Notes: generated by a model from the sequence alone, not told the origin. 64,000 nt of DNA from Micromonospora sp. RP3T (GCF_003027925.1 NZ_PYPS01000041.1:1-64000), one strand, 5' to 3'. Numbered from the stretch's first letter, positions 24,087 to 33,672 are shown. Numbers and translations are program-made.

Positions 24087-27000
24087 GTGCCCGACACGCT
24101 CAGCTACGCCGACGCCGTACGCCTGCTCGGCGGGGAGAAGAGCAAGGTCGTCGACTGGTTCGACAAGCTGACCGGAGGCGTGCTGCTGGCCGCGTCGGTG
24201 CCGGTGCCGGCGCTGCTGGGCATCTTCGACGCCAAGGCCGAGTTCGTCCGGCTCGGCCACGAGCTGATGCGCGGCGTGTCCGAGAAGCGCTCCGGGCTGT
24301 CCCGGTACGGGCGGACGCAGCGGCTGGAGGCGGCGCACGCGGTGATCGCGGTGACCGCCTTCTTCGAGGCGCTCCTTGACATCGAACTGCCGTTCGACGT
24401 CGAGGAACTCCGGCTCAGCAAAGCCGAGCAGGTGACTATGGCCGGAGTCACGGCGTACAGCGACTTCGTGGTCGACACGCTTTTCGCCTTCGCCGCGCCG
24501 CTGCCCGGTCCGCACGTGCCGTACCCCGTTCTGTGCGCGGAACTCGTCAACTACTACGGGTCGATGACCGAGCGACTCGGGCTTTTCCTGCGCGGGCTCG
24601 TCGCCACCGCCGGGGTAGCTGATACTTCCGTCACCGTGCGGGCACTGCGCGAGCTGCCGGCGGTTGCCGTCGACCGGCACCGAGAGCTGCTCACCCGGCT
24701 CGCGGTCGATTTTCCCGAGGTTTCCCTCTGGCTCGGCCTGCACGAGCACGAGGCGACGCGGGGGGAGGTACGGCGGCTGTCGCTCGGCTTGGCGGACCTG
24801 CGGCAGATCCTCGGCGAGATCTCCACCGGCCGTGCCCCCGACGAACGCCGGGCCGCGCTCGCCGCCGCCTACGCCGCCGAGCTGCGCCAACCGGTGATCT
24901 CCTCCGGTGACGTGCCGGCGGGGCTGATCGTGCCGACCCTGGGCGAGGCGTACGTGCCGCCGCTGTGCCGGATCGCACGGTTGAGCCAGAACGGGCGGCC
25001 CGGCGATGAGACGTGGTGGGCGGAGCAGCCGGTGCGGGACGACCTGTGGCAGGCCCTCGTCGTCCATCTCACCGGGCCCAGCGGGACGCGAGCGCCCCTG
25101 CTGGTGCTCGGGCAACCCGGCTCCGGCAAGTCGGTATTGACGCGGGTGGTCGCCGCGCAACTGCCGGCGGCGGATTTCCTGGTGGTCCGGGTGGTGCTTC
25201 GGGAGGTGCACGCGGTAGGCGACCTGCAGGACCAGATCGAGCAGGCGATCCGCAACGACACCGGCGAGCGCCTGGACTGGCCGGCGTTGGCCCGCTCGGC
25301 CGGAGACGCGCTGCCGGTGGTGCTGCTGGACGGCTTCGACGAGCTGCTTCAGGCCACCGGCGTCAGCCAGACCGACTACCTGCGGCGGGTGGCCGCCTTC
25401 CAGCGTCGCGAGGCGGACCAGGGGCGGCCGGTGGCCGTGCTGGTCACCAGCCGCACCAGCGTGGCCGACCGGGCCCAGCCGCCGCCGGGCACGGTGGCGA
25501 TGCGGTTGGAGCCGTTCGATGAAACACGGGTGGGCGCCTGGGTGGACACCTGGAACCGGGTCAACGCCGCCGCGTTCGGTGCGCCGGGTGAGCGGCCGCT
25601 CGACCCGGCCGTGGTGCTGTCCCACCGGGAGTTGGCCGAACAGCCCTTGCTGCTGTTGATGCTCGCCCTCTACGACGCCGAGGGGCACGACCTGCGCCAG
25701 GCCGGGGAGCTGCACCGTGGTGACTTGTACGAGCGGCTGTTGCGGCGTTTCGCCCGGCGGGAGGTCACCAAGCACCGGGCGGGTCTGCCCGACCAGGATT
25801 TGGACCGGGCGGTAGAGGAGGAACTCCGCCGCCTCGCTGTGGTGGCGTTCGCGATGTTCAACCGGGGGGTCCAGTGGGTTACCTCCGAGGAACTGGGGGC
25901 CGATCTGGCGGTGCTGCCCTTCGCCGGCGCGTCGGCGGGTCGACCGGACGGCCTCCGCGTCCCGCTGCCCGCCGCGGACGTGGTGCTGGGCCGGTTCTTC
26001 TTCATCCACCGGGCGCGGGCCGCCGACGGCGAGCGGCGTCGTGAGACGTACGAGTTCCTGCACGCGACGTTCGGTGAGTTCCTGGTCGCGCGGCTCACCG
26101 CGCAAGCGATGGACGATCTGGTGGCCCGGGAGGCCGCCGCCAGCCTGCCCTGGGGCGGTGAGCCGGCGACCGACGACCTCCTGCACGCATTGCTGTCGTA
26201 CGCGGTGCTGAGCACCCGGGTCACGGTGCTCGCCTTCCTCAACGATCGACTGTCCGGGATGGGGGAGGTGCAACGGGACGCGTGGACCCATGTGCTTCTG
26301 CGGCTGTTCCGGAATGCGGCGTACGACACCGGGCGGCGTCGTTTCGACGAATACCGACCCCGGCGCCTGCGGGCGGTGGCCCGGCAGGCCGCCTACAGCG
26401 CCAACCTGCTGTTGCTCATCCTGTCAGCGGGTGGTGAGGTGACCGGGTGCCAGATGTTCCCGGAGGCGACTGTCGCGGTGGACGAGTGGCGTGCCCAGGT
26501 CGGGCTGTGGCGCTCGCAGCTCGGGACGGACGAGTGGGACGGTCTCGCCGACCTGCTCGCACTGGAGCGACTCGGAGAGGGGGCTGGTCGCGATGTGCGG
26601 ATCCGGCTGGACAGCCGCTTCGCCGTGCCGCCCGGGCCGGATCTGCTTTGGTTGGGCGGGATGTCGACCGGCGGGCTGCGACCGGGCTTCCGGCTGCCGG
26701 TCGAGACACTGGTGCGACTGCGGCGCGCGGCGTATCTGAGCTGCGACCGGAATGAAGGGCTGCTGGTGGACGCGGTCGAGCCGATCATCGACCAGCTGCA
26801 CACCGCGCTCACGACGTACGAGACGTGGGGGAATGACGAAGCGCTCTCGGCCGCCCGGGCGCTGTTGACCGCCTGGCTGCTGCCACTGCGGGCGGCGAGC
26901 CAGGCGCAGCGCCGGGAGGTCTACCTGCGTTGTGTGCGGCTCGCGGGTGAAGTGGTCGGCCTGGTGGACGACTGGGACCGGACGGCCTACCTGCGTCTAC

Positions 27001-27428
27001 TGCTGGATCGGTTGGCCCAGGACCACGAGGCGTCCCCGGACGTGGTAGCGGACGTGCTGATGAACTGCCGGATCTCACTTGCCCTCGATCCGTGGGTCGC
27101 CACCGCGATGTTGCAGTGTGTCGAGCGGGTGCTGGGGGGCGACGCGGCGGTGGACCGCAGACTCGCTTCGGTGATCAGTGACGTGATCGCCGCGCAGGTC
27201 GCCTCGCCGCAGCCGCTTCAGCAGGCGACGGTCGAGGCGGTGGCGCGGATTCGCGCGCGAGGCGTCGTGCCGGTCGTGCCGGACCTGCCGGACAGCTTGA
27301 ACGCGAGGGGTCGATTTGACGTGTTGGACCGGGCTCGTCGCCTGGAAATGCTGTTCGGGCAGTTGGCCGCGATGCCCATGAAACACCGACAGGACGCTGT
27401 CGGGGGCACCCCTGACGCTGGTTCCTGA
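24087..27428 (+). CDS. NACHT-domain NTPase with N-terminal helical domain
   Basis: A 1113-residue STAND-class NTPase. Residues about 1-250 are helical and fit a NACHT N-terminal helical (NNH) domain, probably the NNH7-like type (YADAVRLLGGEKSKVVDWFDKLTGGVLL). The NACHT core has Walker A GQPGSGKS near residue 342 and Walker B VVLLDGFDELLQ near 410. About 400 C-terminal residues lack a recognised repeat and probably sense a trigger. Bacterial NACHT proteins are established anti-phage factors. GTG 24087 follows GGGGAGGA. GC content is close to that of the chromosome with slightly more A/T-ending codons in the middle. Role inferred. Confidence 0.85.
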   Translation: MPDTLSYADAVRLLGGEKSKVVDWFDKLTGGVLLAASVPVPALLGIFDAKAEFVRLGHELMRGVSEKRSGLSRYGRTQRLEAAHAVIAVTAFFEALLDIELPFDVEELRLSKAEQVTMAGVTAYSDFVVDTLFAFAAPLPGPHVPYPVLCAELVNYYGSMTERLGLFLRGLVATAGVADTSVTVRALRELPAVAVDRHRELLTRLAVDFPEVSLWLGLHEHEATRGEVRRLSLGLADLRQILGEISTGRAPDERRAALAAAYAAELRQPVISSGDVPAGLIVPTLGEAYVPPLCRIARLSQNGRPGDETWWAEQPVRDDLWQALVVHLTGPSGTRAPLLVLGQPGSGKSVLTRVVAAQLPAADFLVVRVVLREVHAVGDLQDQIEQAIRNDTGERLDWPALARSAGDALPVVLLDGFDELLQATGVSQTDYLRRVAAFQRREADQGRPVAVLVTSRTSVADRAQPPPGTVAMRLEPFDETRVGAWVDTWNRVNAAAFGAPGERPLDPAVVLSHRELAEQPLLLLMLALYDAEGHDLRQAGELHRGDLYERLLRRFARREVTKHRAGLPDQDLDRAVEEELRRLAVVAFAMFNRGVQWVTSEELGADLAVLPFAGASAGRPDGLRVPLPAADVVLGRFFFIHRARAADGERRRETYEFLHATFGEFLVARLTAQAMDDLVAREAAASLPWGGEPATDDLLHALLSYAVLSTRVTVLAFLNDRLSGMGEVQRDAWTHVLLRLFRNAAYDTGRRRFDEYRPRRLRAVARQAAYSANLLLLILSAGGEVTGCQMFPEATVAVDEWRAQVGLWRSQLGTDEWDGLADLLALERLGEGAGRDVRIRLDSRFAVPPGPDLLWLGGMSTGGLRPGFRLPVETLVRLRRAAYLSCDRNEGLLVDAVEPIIDQLHTALTTYETWGNDEALSAARALLTAWLLPLRAASQAQRREVYLRCVRLAGEVVGLVDDWDRTAYLRLLLDRLAQDHEASPDVVADVLMNCRISLALDPWVATAMLQCVERVLGGDAAVDRRLASVISDVIAAQVASPQPLQQATVEAVARIRARGVVPVVPDLPDSLNARGRFDVLDRARRLEMLFGQLAAMPMKHRQDAVGGTPDAGS

Positions 27429-27466
27429 CGACGTCGGCCGGCCGGCCGACGCGGTGAGGAGGCAGC

Positions 27467-27838
27467 ATGTCCAGCACGCCGGTGACCTGGTTCGAGATCG
27501 GCTCCGACCGGCCGGACGAGGCGCAGCGGTTCTACGCCGACCTGTTCGGCTGGAGCTTCGAGGAGCAGGGCGGCCCGGGTAACTCGTACCGGCAGACGGC
27601 GGCCGGCGGCGATTCGGGAATCGGCGGCGCGATCCGGGGCACCGACGCCGCCGCCGACAACTACGCGATCTTCTACGCCCAGGTGACGGACGTGGCGGAG
27701 GCGTGCCGGCGGGCGGAGGCGGCCGGTGGCACGGTGCTGGCGAAGCCGGTGACCGCGCCGAGCGGCCTGGTGCACGCGCGGCTGCGCGACCCGTCCGGCA
27801 ACCTGCTCGGCGTCTTCACGCCGCCGACCGGAGGCTGA
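27467..27838 (+). CDS. VOC (glyoxalase-like) family protein
   Basis: A 123-residue single-chain vicinal-oxygen-chelate protein (VTWFEIGSDRPDEAQRFYADLFGWSFE ... VHARLRDPSGNLLGVF) with two beta-alpha-beta-beta-beta halves. The Glu near the C-terminus and first-strand residues that bind metal in glyoxalases are only partly evident. It starts at ATG 27467 after GTGAGGAGG, 38 bp after the NACHT gene and possibly in its transcript. Function not assignable. Confidence 0.8.
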   Translation: MSSTPVTWFEIGSDRPDEAQRFYADLFGWSFEEQGGPGNSYRQTAAGGDSGIGGAIRGTDAAADNYAIFYAQVTDVAEACRRAEAAGGTVLAKPVTAPSGLVHARLRDPSGNLLGVFTPPTGG

Positions 27839-27846
27839 GCGCGGTC

Positions 27847-27888
27847 TGGGTGCGGTTGTGGTTGTCGAGGCGACCACAACTGCACCCA
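27847..27888 (+). terminator. Hairpin terminator after VOC gene
   Basis: TGGGTGCGGTTGTGGT (27847-27862) pairs with ACCACAACTGCACCCA (27873-27888), 16 bp with one G-U, beginning 9 nt after the stop. Confidence 0.75.
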
Positions 27889-27915
27889 ACGATGGCCGAA
27901 AGAGGCGGGCGCTCG

Positions 27916-27931
27916 GTGCAAGAGGTTGCAC
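27916..27931. promoter_or_regulatory. LacI-family operator 1 of the amylase gene
   Basis: GTGCAAGAGGTTGCAC is a perfect palindrome with the GCAA-4nt-TTGC core used by LacI-type maltose/starch repressors (MalR class) in actinobacteria. Its centre is 80 bp from operator 2. Confidence 0.6.
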
Positions 27932-27992
27932 GCACCGGCGCTGATGAACATCTGGTTTCATTTGATCGAAGCTGGTAACTTCCTGGCACCAC

Positions 27993-28014
27993 GCGTCGCA
28001 ACTTCTTGCAACGC
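27993..28014. promoter_or_regulatory. LacI-family operator 2 of the amylase gene
   Basis: GCGTCGCAA-CTTC-TTGCAACGC is a 9+4+9 palindrome with one mismatch and the same GCAA-4nt-TTGC core, about 52 bp before the amylase start. Confidence 0.6.
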
Positions 28015-28065
28015 CTTCATTCCCTTGCGTCCGCTGAGTGGGGCCGGGGTGTCAGGAGAGCCGCC

Positions 28066-31000
28066 ATGAGAGGCAGGACCAACCGCCGCCGGTGGGGAGC
28101 GCTCGCGCTCGCCGTCGGCGTGCTCGCCGCGCTGCTGCCGTTCACCGCCGCCGCGGCGGCCAACACCGTCACCGTCTACTACCAACCGCCGGCCGCCTGG
28201 GGTGCCGCGGTGAACATCCACTACGGCGTGGACGGGCAGGCCTGGACGCCGGTGCCCGGCGTGCCGATGGACACCGCCTGCGCCGGCTGGCGTCGTAAGG
28301 TCGTCGACCTGGGCGCCGCCACCGGAGCCCAGGTCGTCTTCACCAACGGCAGCGGCGTCTGGGACAACAACAACGGCGCCAACTACCGCCTCGGCGCCGG
28401 CATCGTGACCGTCGCCGCCGGACGGATCGGCACCGGCGACCCGTGCGCCACGGCCACCCCGTCGCCGAGTCCGTCCGCCACCCCGACGCCGACGCCGACC
28501 AGCAGCAACGGCGGCGGGAACACCGCCGAGGTCTGGTACCACCTCACGCCGCGCGGCTGGGCCGCCGCGAACCTGCACTACCGGCCCACCGGCGGCACCT
28601 GGACCACCGCGCCGGGCGTCGCCATGGAGACGCGCTGCGTCGGCTGGGCCCGCCGGATCGTGGACCTCGGCACCGCCACCGGGCTGACCGCCGCGTTCAA
28701 CAACACGGCCGGCACCTGGGACAACAACGGCGGCGCGGACTACAGCATCGGCACCGGGCGCAGCGTCGTCGACAACGGTCGGGTCACCGCCTCCGCCGCC
28801 GACCCGTGCGCACCGGCCGTCCCGGACACCACGCCGCCGTCCACGCCAGGCGGCCTGACCGCCGTCGCCGACGGGCTGGCGGTCACTCTGACCTGGACGG
28901 CGGCCACCGACGACCGGGCCGTCACCGGGTACGAGCTGACCCGCACCGGAGGCGCCGGCACCGTCACGGCCACCAGCACCACCACCCGGTACGTGGCGTA
29001 CGACCTGCGGCCCGGCACGGCGTACACCTGGATCGTGCGGGCGCTCGACGCGGCCGGCAACCGGTCGGCGGCGAGCGCGCCGGCGTCCGCGACCACCGGC
29101 AGCGCGCCGGCCGGCGGCGCCCCGCTCGGCGGCGACCCGCGCGAGGACAGCATCTACTTCGTGATGACCGCCCGGTTCGCCGACGGCGACCCGGCCAACA
29201 ACCGGGGCGGCAGCCAGCACGTGGCCTCCGGCAACGCGGCGAACAACGACCCGATGTTCCGGGGCGACTTCAAGGGGCTGGTCGACAAGCTCGACTACGT
29301 CAAGGCGCTCGGCTTCTCGGCCATCTGGATCACGCCGGTGGTGCTCAACCGCTCCGACTACGACTTCCACGGCTACCACGGCTGGGACTTCTACCGCGTC
29401 GACCCGCGGTTGGAGAGCGCCGGGGCGTCCTATCAGGACCTGATCAACGCGGCGCACGCCAAGGGCATCAAGATCTTCCAGGACGTGGTCTACAACCACA
29501 GCTCCCGGTGGGGCGCCAAGGGGCTGTTCACGCCCACCGTCTACGGCACCCGCGACGACCAGTGGAAGTGGTATTACGACCAGCAGCAGGCCGGCCGCGA
29601 GTACGACCCGATGGTCGAGGCGACCGGCAACGACCCGGCGCTCACCCCGGCGCAGAACGCCAAGGCCAAGGGCAGGCCGTACAACGGCGACGTGTGGTCG
29701 TCCGCCGCGCCGGCTGGCAACCAGTGCCTGAACTGGGGTACGCCGACCGGCGGGCGCAGCGCCGAGGGCTACTCGCTCTACCAGTGTCAGTGGCCCACCC
29801 CGACCAGCAAACTGTTCCCCGCCGACAAGTACCACCAGTGCTGGATCGGCAACTGGGAGGGCGAGGACGCGCGGAGCTGCTGGCTGCACGAGGACCTGGC
29901 GGACTTCAACACCGAGAACGCGGCCGTGCAGGAATACCTGATCAACGCGTACAACAGGTACATCGACATGGGCGTGGACGGCTTCCGGATCGACACCGCC
30001 GTGCACATCCCCCGGGTCACCTGGAACCGGCGCTTCCTACCCGCCATCCAGCAGCACGCGGTGTCGAAGTTCGGCGAGAAGGGTAAGGACTTCTACGTCT
30101 TCGGCGAGGTCGCCGCGTTCGTCAACGACAAGTGGAACCGTGGCTCGGTCAACCACTCCGCGCAGTTCTTCACCTGGCAGGAGCGCAAGGAGTACAGCCC
30201 GGACGACGTGCGGGCCGCGATCGAGCAGTACGACTACGAGCAGCTCCTCGGCCCGTCCGGGCAGCCGACCACCGACAACGCGTTCCTGCGCGGCAACGCG
30301 TACCACGCGCCGGACCACTCGAAGTTCTCCGGCATGAACGTCATCGACATGCGGATGCACATGAACTTCTCCGACGCCGGCAACGCGTTCGGCAACGGGA
30401 AGGACTCCGACGACAGCTACAACGACGCCACCTACAACGTCGTCTACGTCGACAGCCACGACTACGGGCCGAACAAGTCCGCCACCCGCTACACCGGCGG
30501 CACCGACGCCTGGGCGGAGAACATGAGCCTCATGTGGACGTTCCGCGGCATCCCGACGCTCTACTACGGCTCGGAGATCGAGTTCCAGAAGGGCGCCCGG
30601 ATCGACTGCGGGCCGACCTGCCCGCTGGCCACCACCGGCCGCGCCTACTACGGCGACCACCTGGCCGGCAGCGTCACCGCCGCCGACTTCGGGGTGGTCG
30701 GGTCGGCCAGCGGGGCGGTGGCCACCACGCTCGCCCAGCCGCTGGTCAGGCACGTGCAGCGGCTCAACCTGATCCGGCGGGCCGTGCCGGCGTTGCAGAA
30801 GGGGCAGTACTCGACCGAGGGCGTGAGCGGCGCGATGGCGTACAAGCGGCGGTTCACGCAAGGCGCGGTGGACAGCTTCGCGCTGGTCACCGTCTCCGGC
30901 CCGGCCACGTTCCGGGGCGTGCCGAACGGCCGGTACGTGGACGCGGTCACCGGCGACGTGCGCACGGTCACCGACGGCACGCTGACCGCCTCGGTCAACG

Positions 31001-31089
31001 GCCAGGGCAACCTGCGGGTGTACGTGCTCGACCTGCCCGGCAATCCGGCGCCCGGCAGGATCGGCGCGGCCGGGCCGTACCTGCGCTGA
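28066..31089 (+). CDS. Secreted multidomain alpha-amylase (GH13) with two CBM25 and FnIII
   Basis: 1007 residues. The signal peptide runs to about residue 28 (FTAAAAA). Two CBM25-like starch-binding modules lie at about 30-125 and 155-250, each with a W/Y-rich strand, AAxNxHY and WDNN. They are separated by a Pro/Ser/Thr linker. An FnIII domain (about 260-345) follows, then the GH13 catalytic barrel to the end. Catalytic residues: Asp in GFRIDTAVH (about 643), Glu in VFGEVAAF (about 682), Asp in DSHDYG (about 797). It should hydrolyse extracellular starch. Two LacI-type operators upstream suggest maltose-responsive repression. Confidence 0.92.
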   Translation: MRGRTNRRRWGALALAVGVLAALLPFTAAAAANTVTVYYQPPAAWGAAVNIHYGVDGQAWTPVPGVPMDTACAGWRRKVVDLGAATGAQVVFTNGSGVWDNNNGANYRLGAGIVTVAAGRIGTGDPCATATPSPSPSATPTPTPTSSNGGGNTAEVWYHLTPRGWAAANLHYRPTGGTWTTAPGVAMETRCVGWARRIVDLGTATGLTAAFNNTAGTWDNNGGADYSIGTGRSVVDNGRVTASAADPCAPAVPDTTPPSTPGGLTAVADGLAVTLTWTAATDDRAVTGYELTRTGGAGTVTATSTTTRYVAYDLRPGTAYTWIVRALDAAGNRSAASAPASATTGSAPAGGAPLGGDPREDSIYFVMTARFADGDPANNRGGSQHVASGNAANNDPMFRGDFKGLVDKLDYVKALGFSAIWITPVVLNRSDYDFHGYHGWDFYRVDPRLESAGASYQDLINAAHAKGIKIFQDVVYNHSSRWGAKGLFTPTVYGTRDDQWKWYYDQQQAGREYDPMVEATGNDPALTPAQNAKAKGRPYNGDVWSSAAPAGNQCLNWGTPTGGRSAEGYSLYQCQWPTPTSKLFPADKYHQCWIGNWEGEDARSCWLHEDLADFNTENAAVQEYLINAYNRYIDMGVDGFRIDTAVHIPRVTWNRRFLPAIQQHAVSKFGEKGKDFYVFGEVAAFVNDKWNRGSVNHSAQFFTWQERKEYSPDDVRAAIEQYDYEQLLGPSGQPTTDNAFLRGNAYHAPDHSKFSGMNVIDMRMHMNFSDAGNAFGNGKDSDDSYNDATYNVVYVDSHDYGPNKSATRYTGGTDAWAENMSLMWTFRGIPTLYYGSEIEFQKGARIDCGPTCPLATTGRAYYGDHLAGSVTAADFGVVGSASGAVATTLAQPLVRHVQRLNLIRRAVPALQKGQYSTEGVSGAMAYKRRFTQGAVDSFALVTVSGPATFRGVPNGRYVDAVTGDVRTVTDGTLTASVNGQGNLRVYVLDLPGNPAPGRIGAAGPYLR

Positions 31090-31100
31090 GCATCGGTGGT

Positions 31101-31153
31101 GTTAAGCGGGGCCCCCTCCTATGCGAAATGCGTTAGGCGGGGGCCCCGCCTTT
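31101..31153. repeat. Dispersed GC-rich repeat, copy B
   Basis: GTTAAGCGGGGCCCCC from 31101 and GTTAGGCGGGGGCCCCGCC from 31132 flank an A/T-containing spacer. It lies between the converging amylase and small secreted-protein genes. Confidence 0.8.
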
Positions 31154-31605
31154 CACCCGTGCCAGCCGCGGTGGTCCATGCCGGGGCCGCCGGGGCCGGG
31201 GAACACGCCGGCCTCGGCGGCCTTGAGCACCGCGTCGGCCTGCTCCCGGGTCAGCTTGCCGTCCTCGACGGCCTGGTCGAGCCGCTCCTTCAGGGCGGCC
31301 TGGCGATCCTGCGCCGACGGCGGCGTCGGCCGCTCCGGCCGGTCCGCCTGCCGCTGCTCGCGCAGCTTCTCCAGCGCCGCGGTGACCTTGTCGGCCGGGA
31401 CACCCAGCTCCTTGCCGAGCGCCTCGGCGAACTCGGCCTGCCGGTCGGCGTGCCGCTGCTGGCGGTCGCCGCCCTGATCGGTGCTCGTGCTGGCGCTCGG
31501 GCTGTTGTCGTCGGCGAGCGCCACCGTCGGGGCGGCGATCCCGACGGTGAGCACGCCGGCGGCGGCGAGACCGACCAGCAGGCGCTTCCTCGTCGTGCGG
31601 ATCAT
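31153..31605 (-). CDS. Secreted helical hypothetical protein
   Basis: 150 residues. The signal peptide (MIRTTRKRLLVGLAAAGVLTVGIAAPTVALA) is cleaved near residue 31. The mature protein is charged and helical with two similar segments (ALGKELGVPADKVTAALEKL and KERLDQAVEDGKLTREQADAVL), the latter a pattern common in small exported actinobacterial proteins. It ends in a Gly/Pro/His tail. Its stop borders the dispersed repeat. ATG 31605 has AAGGAGA upstream. No function known. Confidence 0.7.
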   Translation of the reverse strand: MIRTTRKRLLVGLAAAGVLTVGIAAPTVALADDNSPSASTSTDQGGDRQQRHADRQAEFAEALGKELGVPADKVTAALEKLREQRQADRPERPTPPSAQDRQAALKERLDQAVEDGKLTREQADAVLKAAEAGVFPGPGGPGMDHRGWHG

Positions 31606-31784
31606 GCGGTTCTCCTTCTCGGTGGTGGTGCGATGACGTCACCGACAGTGACGGTCGGAGCTGGGGGTAAACCGTGGCGACCCTGTCAGCGAGCTGGCAA
31701 TCGGGACGAGAATACGGACAAAAGCGGTTGCGGCTTCGCTGCGACATGGGAAGGCTGGGCCGAATCCCGACGAAAGGCCACCCC

Positions 31785-32675
31785 ATGACACAGTCCGTCA
31801 TCCGCGAGGTCGCGCTCACCGGGCCGGGCTCCGGCCCGTACGCGATCACGGTCGGGCCGGGCGGCGCGCTCTGGCTGACGCTGGCCGGCTCCGGCGGCGT
31901 CGCCCGGCTCGGCCCGGACGGCGCGGTGCGGGCCTTCCGCGACGACCCGCCGGAGAGTCGGCCGCTCATCATCACCACCGGCCCGGACGGCGCGCTCTGG
32001 TACACCCGCTCCGGCGACCACCGGCTCGGCCGGCTCACCGTCGACGGCAAGGGCGGCTCGGTCGCGCTGCCCTCGGGCTGTGCCCCGTGCGGCCTGGTCA
32101 CCGGGCCGGACGGCGCGCTCTGGTACGCCGGCATGGGCGACGACACGGTCGGCCGGGTCACCGCCGACGGGGAGGTCAGCACGTTCCCGGTGCCGGTCGC
32201 CAAGGGTTTCCCGTCGATGCTGGCCGTCGGGCCGGACGACGCGCTCTGGCTGACGCTCAACCAGGCGAACGCCATCGCCCGGGTCGACCTCGACGGGTCG
32301 GTGGCGGTGCATCCGCTGCCCACCGACGCGGCCGGGCCGGTCGGCATCACCCGGGGTGGCGACGGGGCGCTCTGGTTCGTCGAGATCCTCGCCGGGCAGC
32401 TCGGCCGGATCACGCCGGACGGGCGGATCGACGAGTTCCCGCTGCCGGACCGGGCGGCCCGCCCGCACGCGATCGTCGCCGACCCGACCGGCGGCTGCTG
32501 GTTCACCGAGTGGGCCGCGAACCGCCTCGGTCACGTCGCGCCCGACGGCACGTTCACCCACCACGACCTGCCCACCCCGAACTCCGAACCGCACGGCCTC
32601 ACGGTCACCCCCGACGGCTCGGTCTGGGTCGCCCTGGAAACCGGCGCGGTCGCCCACCTGACCCCGCCGGGCTGA
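31785..32675 (+). CDS. Vgb-like beta-propeller (virginiamycin B lyase family)
   Basis: 296 residues forming a beta-propeller from repeats of the type ITVGPGGALWLT, GLVTGPDGALWYA, LAVGPDDALWLT, GCWFTEWAANRLG. Vgb enzymes linearise streptogramin B antibiotics by breaking the ester bond with a Glu/His pair. The His in RPHAIVAD and the Glu in WFTEW are in plausible places, but paralogues without lyase activity are common in actinobacteria. ATG 31785 follows AAAGG. It converges with the LD-carboxypeptidase gene, 14 bp apart. Confidence 0.75.
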   Translation: MTQSVIREVALTGPGSGPYAITVGPGGALWLTLAGSGGVARLGPDGAVRAFRDDPPESRPLIITTGPDGALWYTRSGDHRLGRLTVDGKGGSVALPSGCAPCGLVTGPDGALWYAGMGDDTVGRVTADGEVSTFPVPVAKGFPSMLAVGPDDALWLTLNQANAIARVDLDGSVAVHPLPTDAAGPVGITRGGDGALWFVEILAGQLGRITPDGRIDEFPLPDRAARPHAIVADPTGGCWFTEWAANRLGHVAPDGTFTHHDLPTPNSEPHGLTVTPDGSVWVALETGAVAHLTPPG

Positions 32676-32689
32676 CCAGGTGAAGGGGG

Positions 32690-33619
32690 TCAGCGGACGG
32701 CGGGGGTGACCGTGAGGGTGTTTGTGGTGGTGTCCAGGACGGCGGGGGTGCCGACCGGGACGGTGAGCTGGCCGGGACCGTGGCCGATCGGGAGGCCGCC
32801 GAGGACCGGGACGCCGAGGTCGCCCAGCCGGTCGGTGAGCACGTCGACGACTGTGGTGTCCCAGCCGTCCGCGCACTCGGTGAACTGGCCGACCGCCACG
32901 CCGGCGAGCCCGGCCAGGGCGCCGCAGCGGCGCAGGTGGGTCAGCATCCGGTCGATCTTGTACGGCGGCTCCTGCACCTCCTCGACCAGCAGGATCGCAC
33001 CGGTCAGGTCCGGCATGTCCGGCGTGCCGATCGACGCGGTGAGCAGGCACAGGTTGCCGCCCAGCAGCCGGCCCTCGGCCCGCCCGGGCACCCGCACCGG
33101 GTACGTCTCCTCCGCCTCGACCGCCGCCACCGCCACCGGTTCCGTGGTCATCAGCGCGGCGTGCAGCGACTCCGCCGAGCGGATCGGGGTGCGCTCGTCC
33201 CGCCAGGCGGCACCCGGACCGTGCACCCCGGCCAGCCGGGCGCCCCGCCAGAGCGCGAACTGCAACGCGGTGATGTCGGAGAAGCCGGCCACCACCTTCG
33301 GGTCGCGGCGTACCGCCGCCATGTCGATCAGGTCCACCACCCGCTGCGCGCCGTACCCGCCCCGGGTGCAGAGCACGCCGCGGATCTCCGGGTCGGCGAA
33401 CGCGGCGTTCAGGTCCGCGGCCCGCAGCGCGTCGTCGCCGGCCAGGTAACCCCGCCGGGCGTACGCGTTCGGCGCGGGCACCGGCCGCAGCCCCCAGCCG
33501 GTGAGCAGCTCGATGCCGCGGGCCACCCGTTCGGGCCGGGTCGGGCCGGACGGCGACACCAGCATCACCGCGTCGCCGGGACGCAGGACCGGTGGGCGCA
33601 GGCAGTCGTCGGTGGGCAC
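32690..33619 (-). CDS. LD-carboxypeptidase / MccF-like (S66 family)
   Basis: 309 residues of the S66 serine peptidase family, which trims L,D-bonds in muropeptides or hydrolyses microcin C-type peptides. The nucleophile Ser is in GFSDITALQFALW; GVLCTRGGYGAQRVVDLID, GGNLCLLTASIGTPDMPDL and the Glu/His near LLVEEVQEPPYKIDRML and GLPIGHGPGQ complete the pattern. GTG 33619 is 7 nt from a TAGGCT hexamer, so the mRNA is probably leaderless. It is divergent from the amidotransferase gene. Confidence 0.87.
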   Translation of the reverse strand: MPTDDCLRPPVLRPGDAVMLVSPSGPTRPERVARGIELLTGWGLRPVPAPNAYARRGYLAGDDALRAADLNAAFADPEIRGVLCTRGGYGAQRVVDLIDMAAVRRDPKVVAGFSDITALQFALWRGARLAGVHGPGAAWRDERTPIRSAESLHAALMTTEPVAVAAVEAEETYPVRVPGRAEGRLLGGNLCLLTASIGTPDMPDLTGAILLVEEVQEPPYKIDRMLTHLRRCGALAGLAGVAVGQFTECADGWDTTVVDVLTDRLGDLGVPVLGGLPIGHGPGQLTVPVGTPAVLDTTTNTLTVTPAVR

Positions 33620-33626
33620 GACCGCG

Positions 33627-33632
33627 AGCCTA
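33627..33632 (-). promoter_or_regulatory. -10 hexamer, leaderless LD-carboxypeptidase
   Basis: TAGGCT on the minus strand, 7 nt before GTG 33619. Confidence 0.55.
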
Positions 33633-33672
33633 GTGCGGCCGAGCCGGACCGTCCGGTGTCGGGCGTACCGGC

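Noticed and set aside
23835..26291. 818-codon open frame on the minus strand opposite the NACHT gene
   Set aside because: It is the mirror of the GC-rich NACHT codons; composition (His/Gln/Arg/Pro) and lack of motifs show it is not coding.
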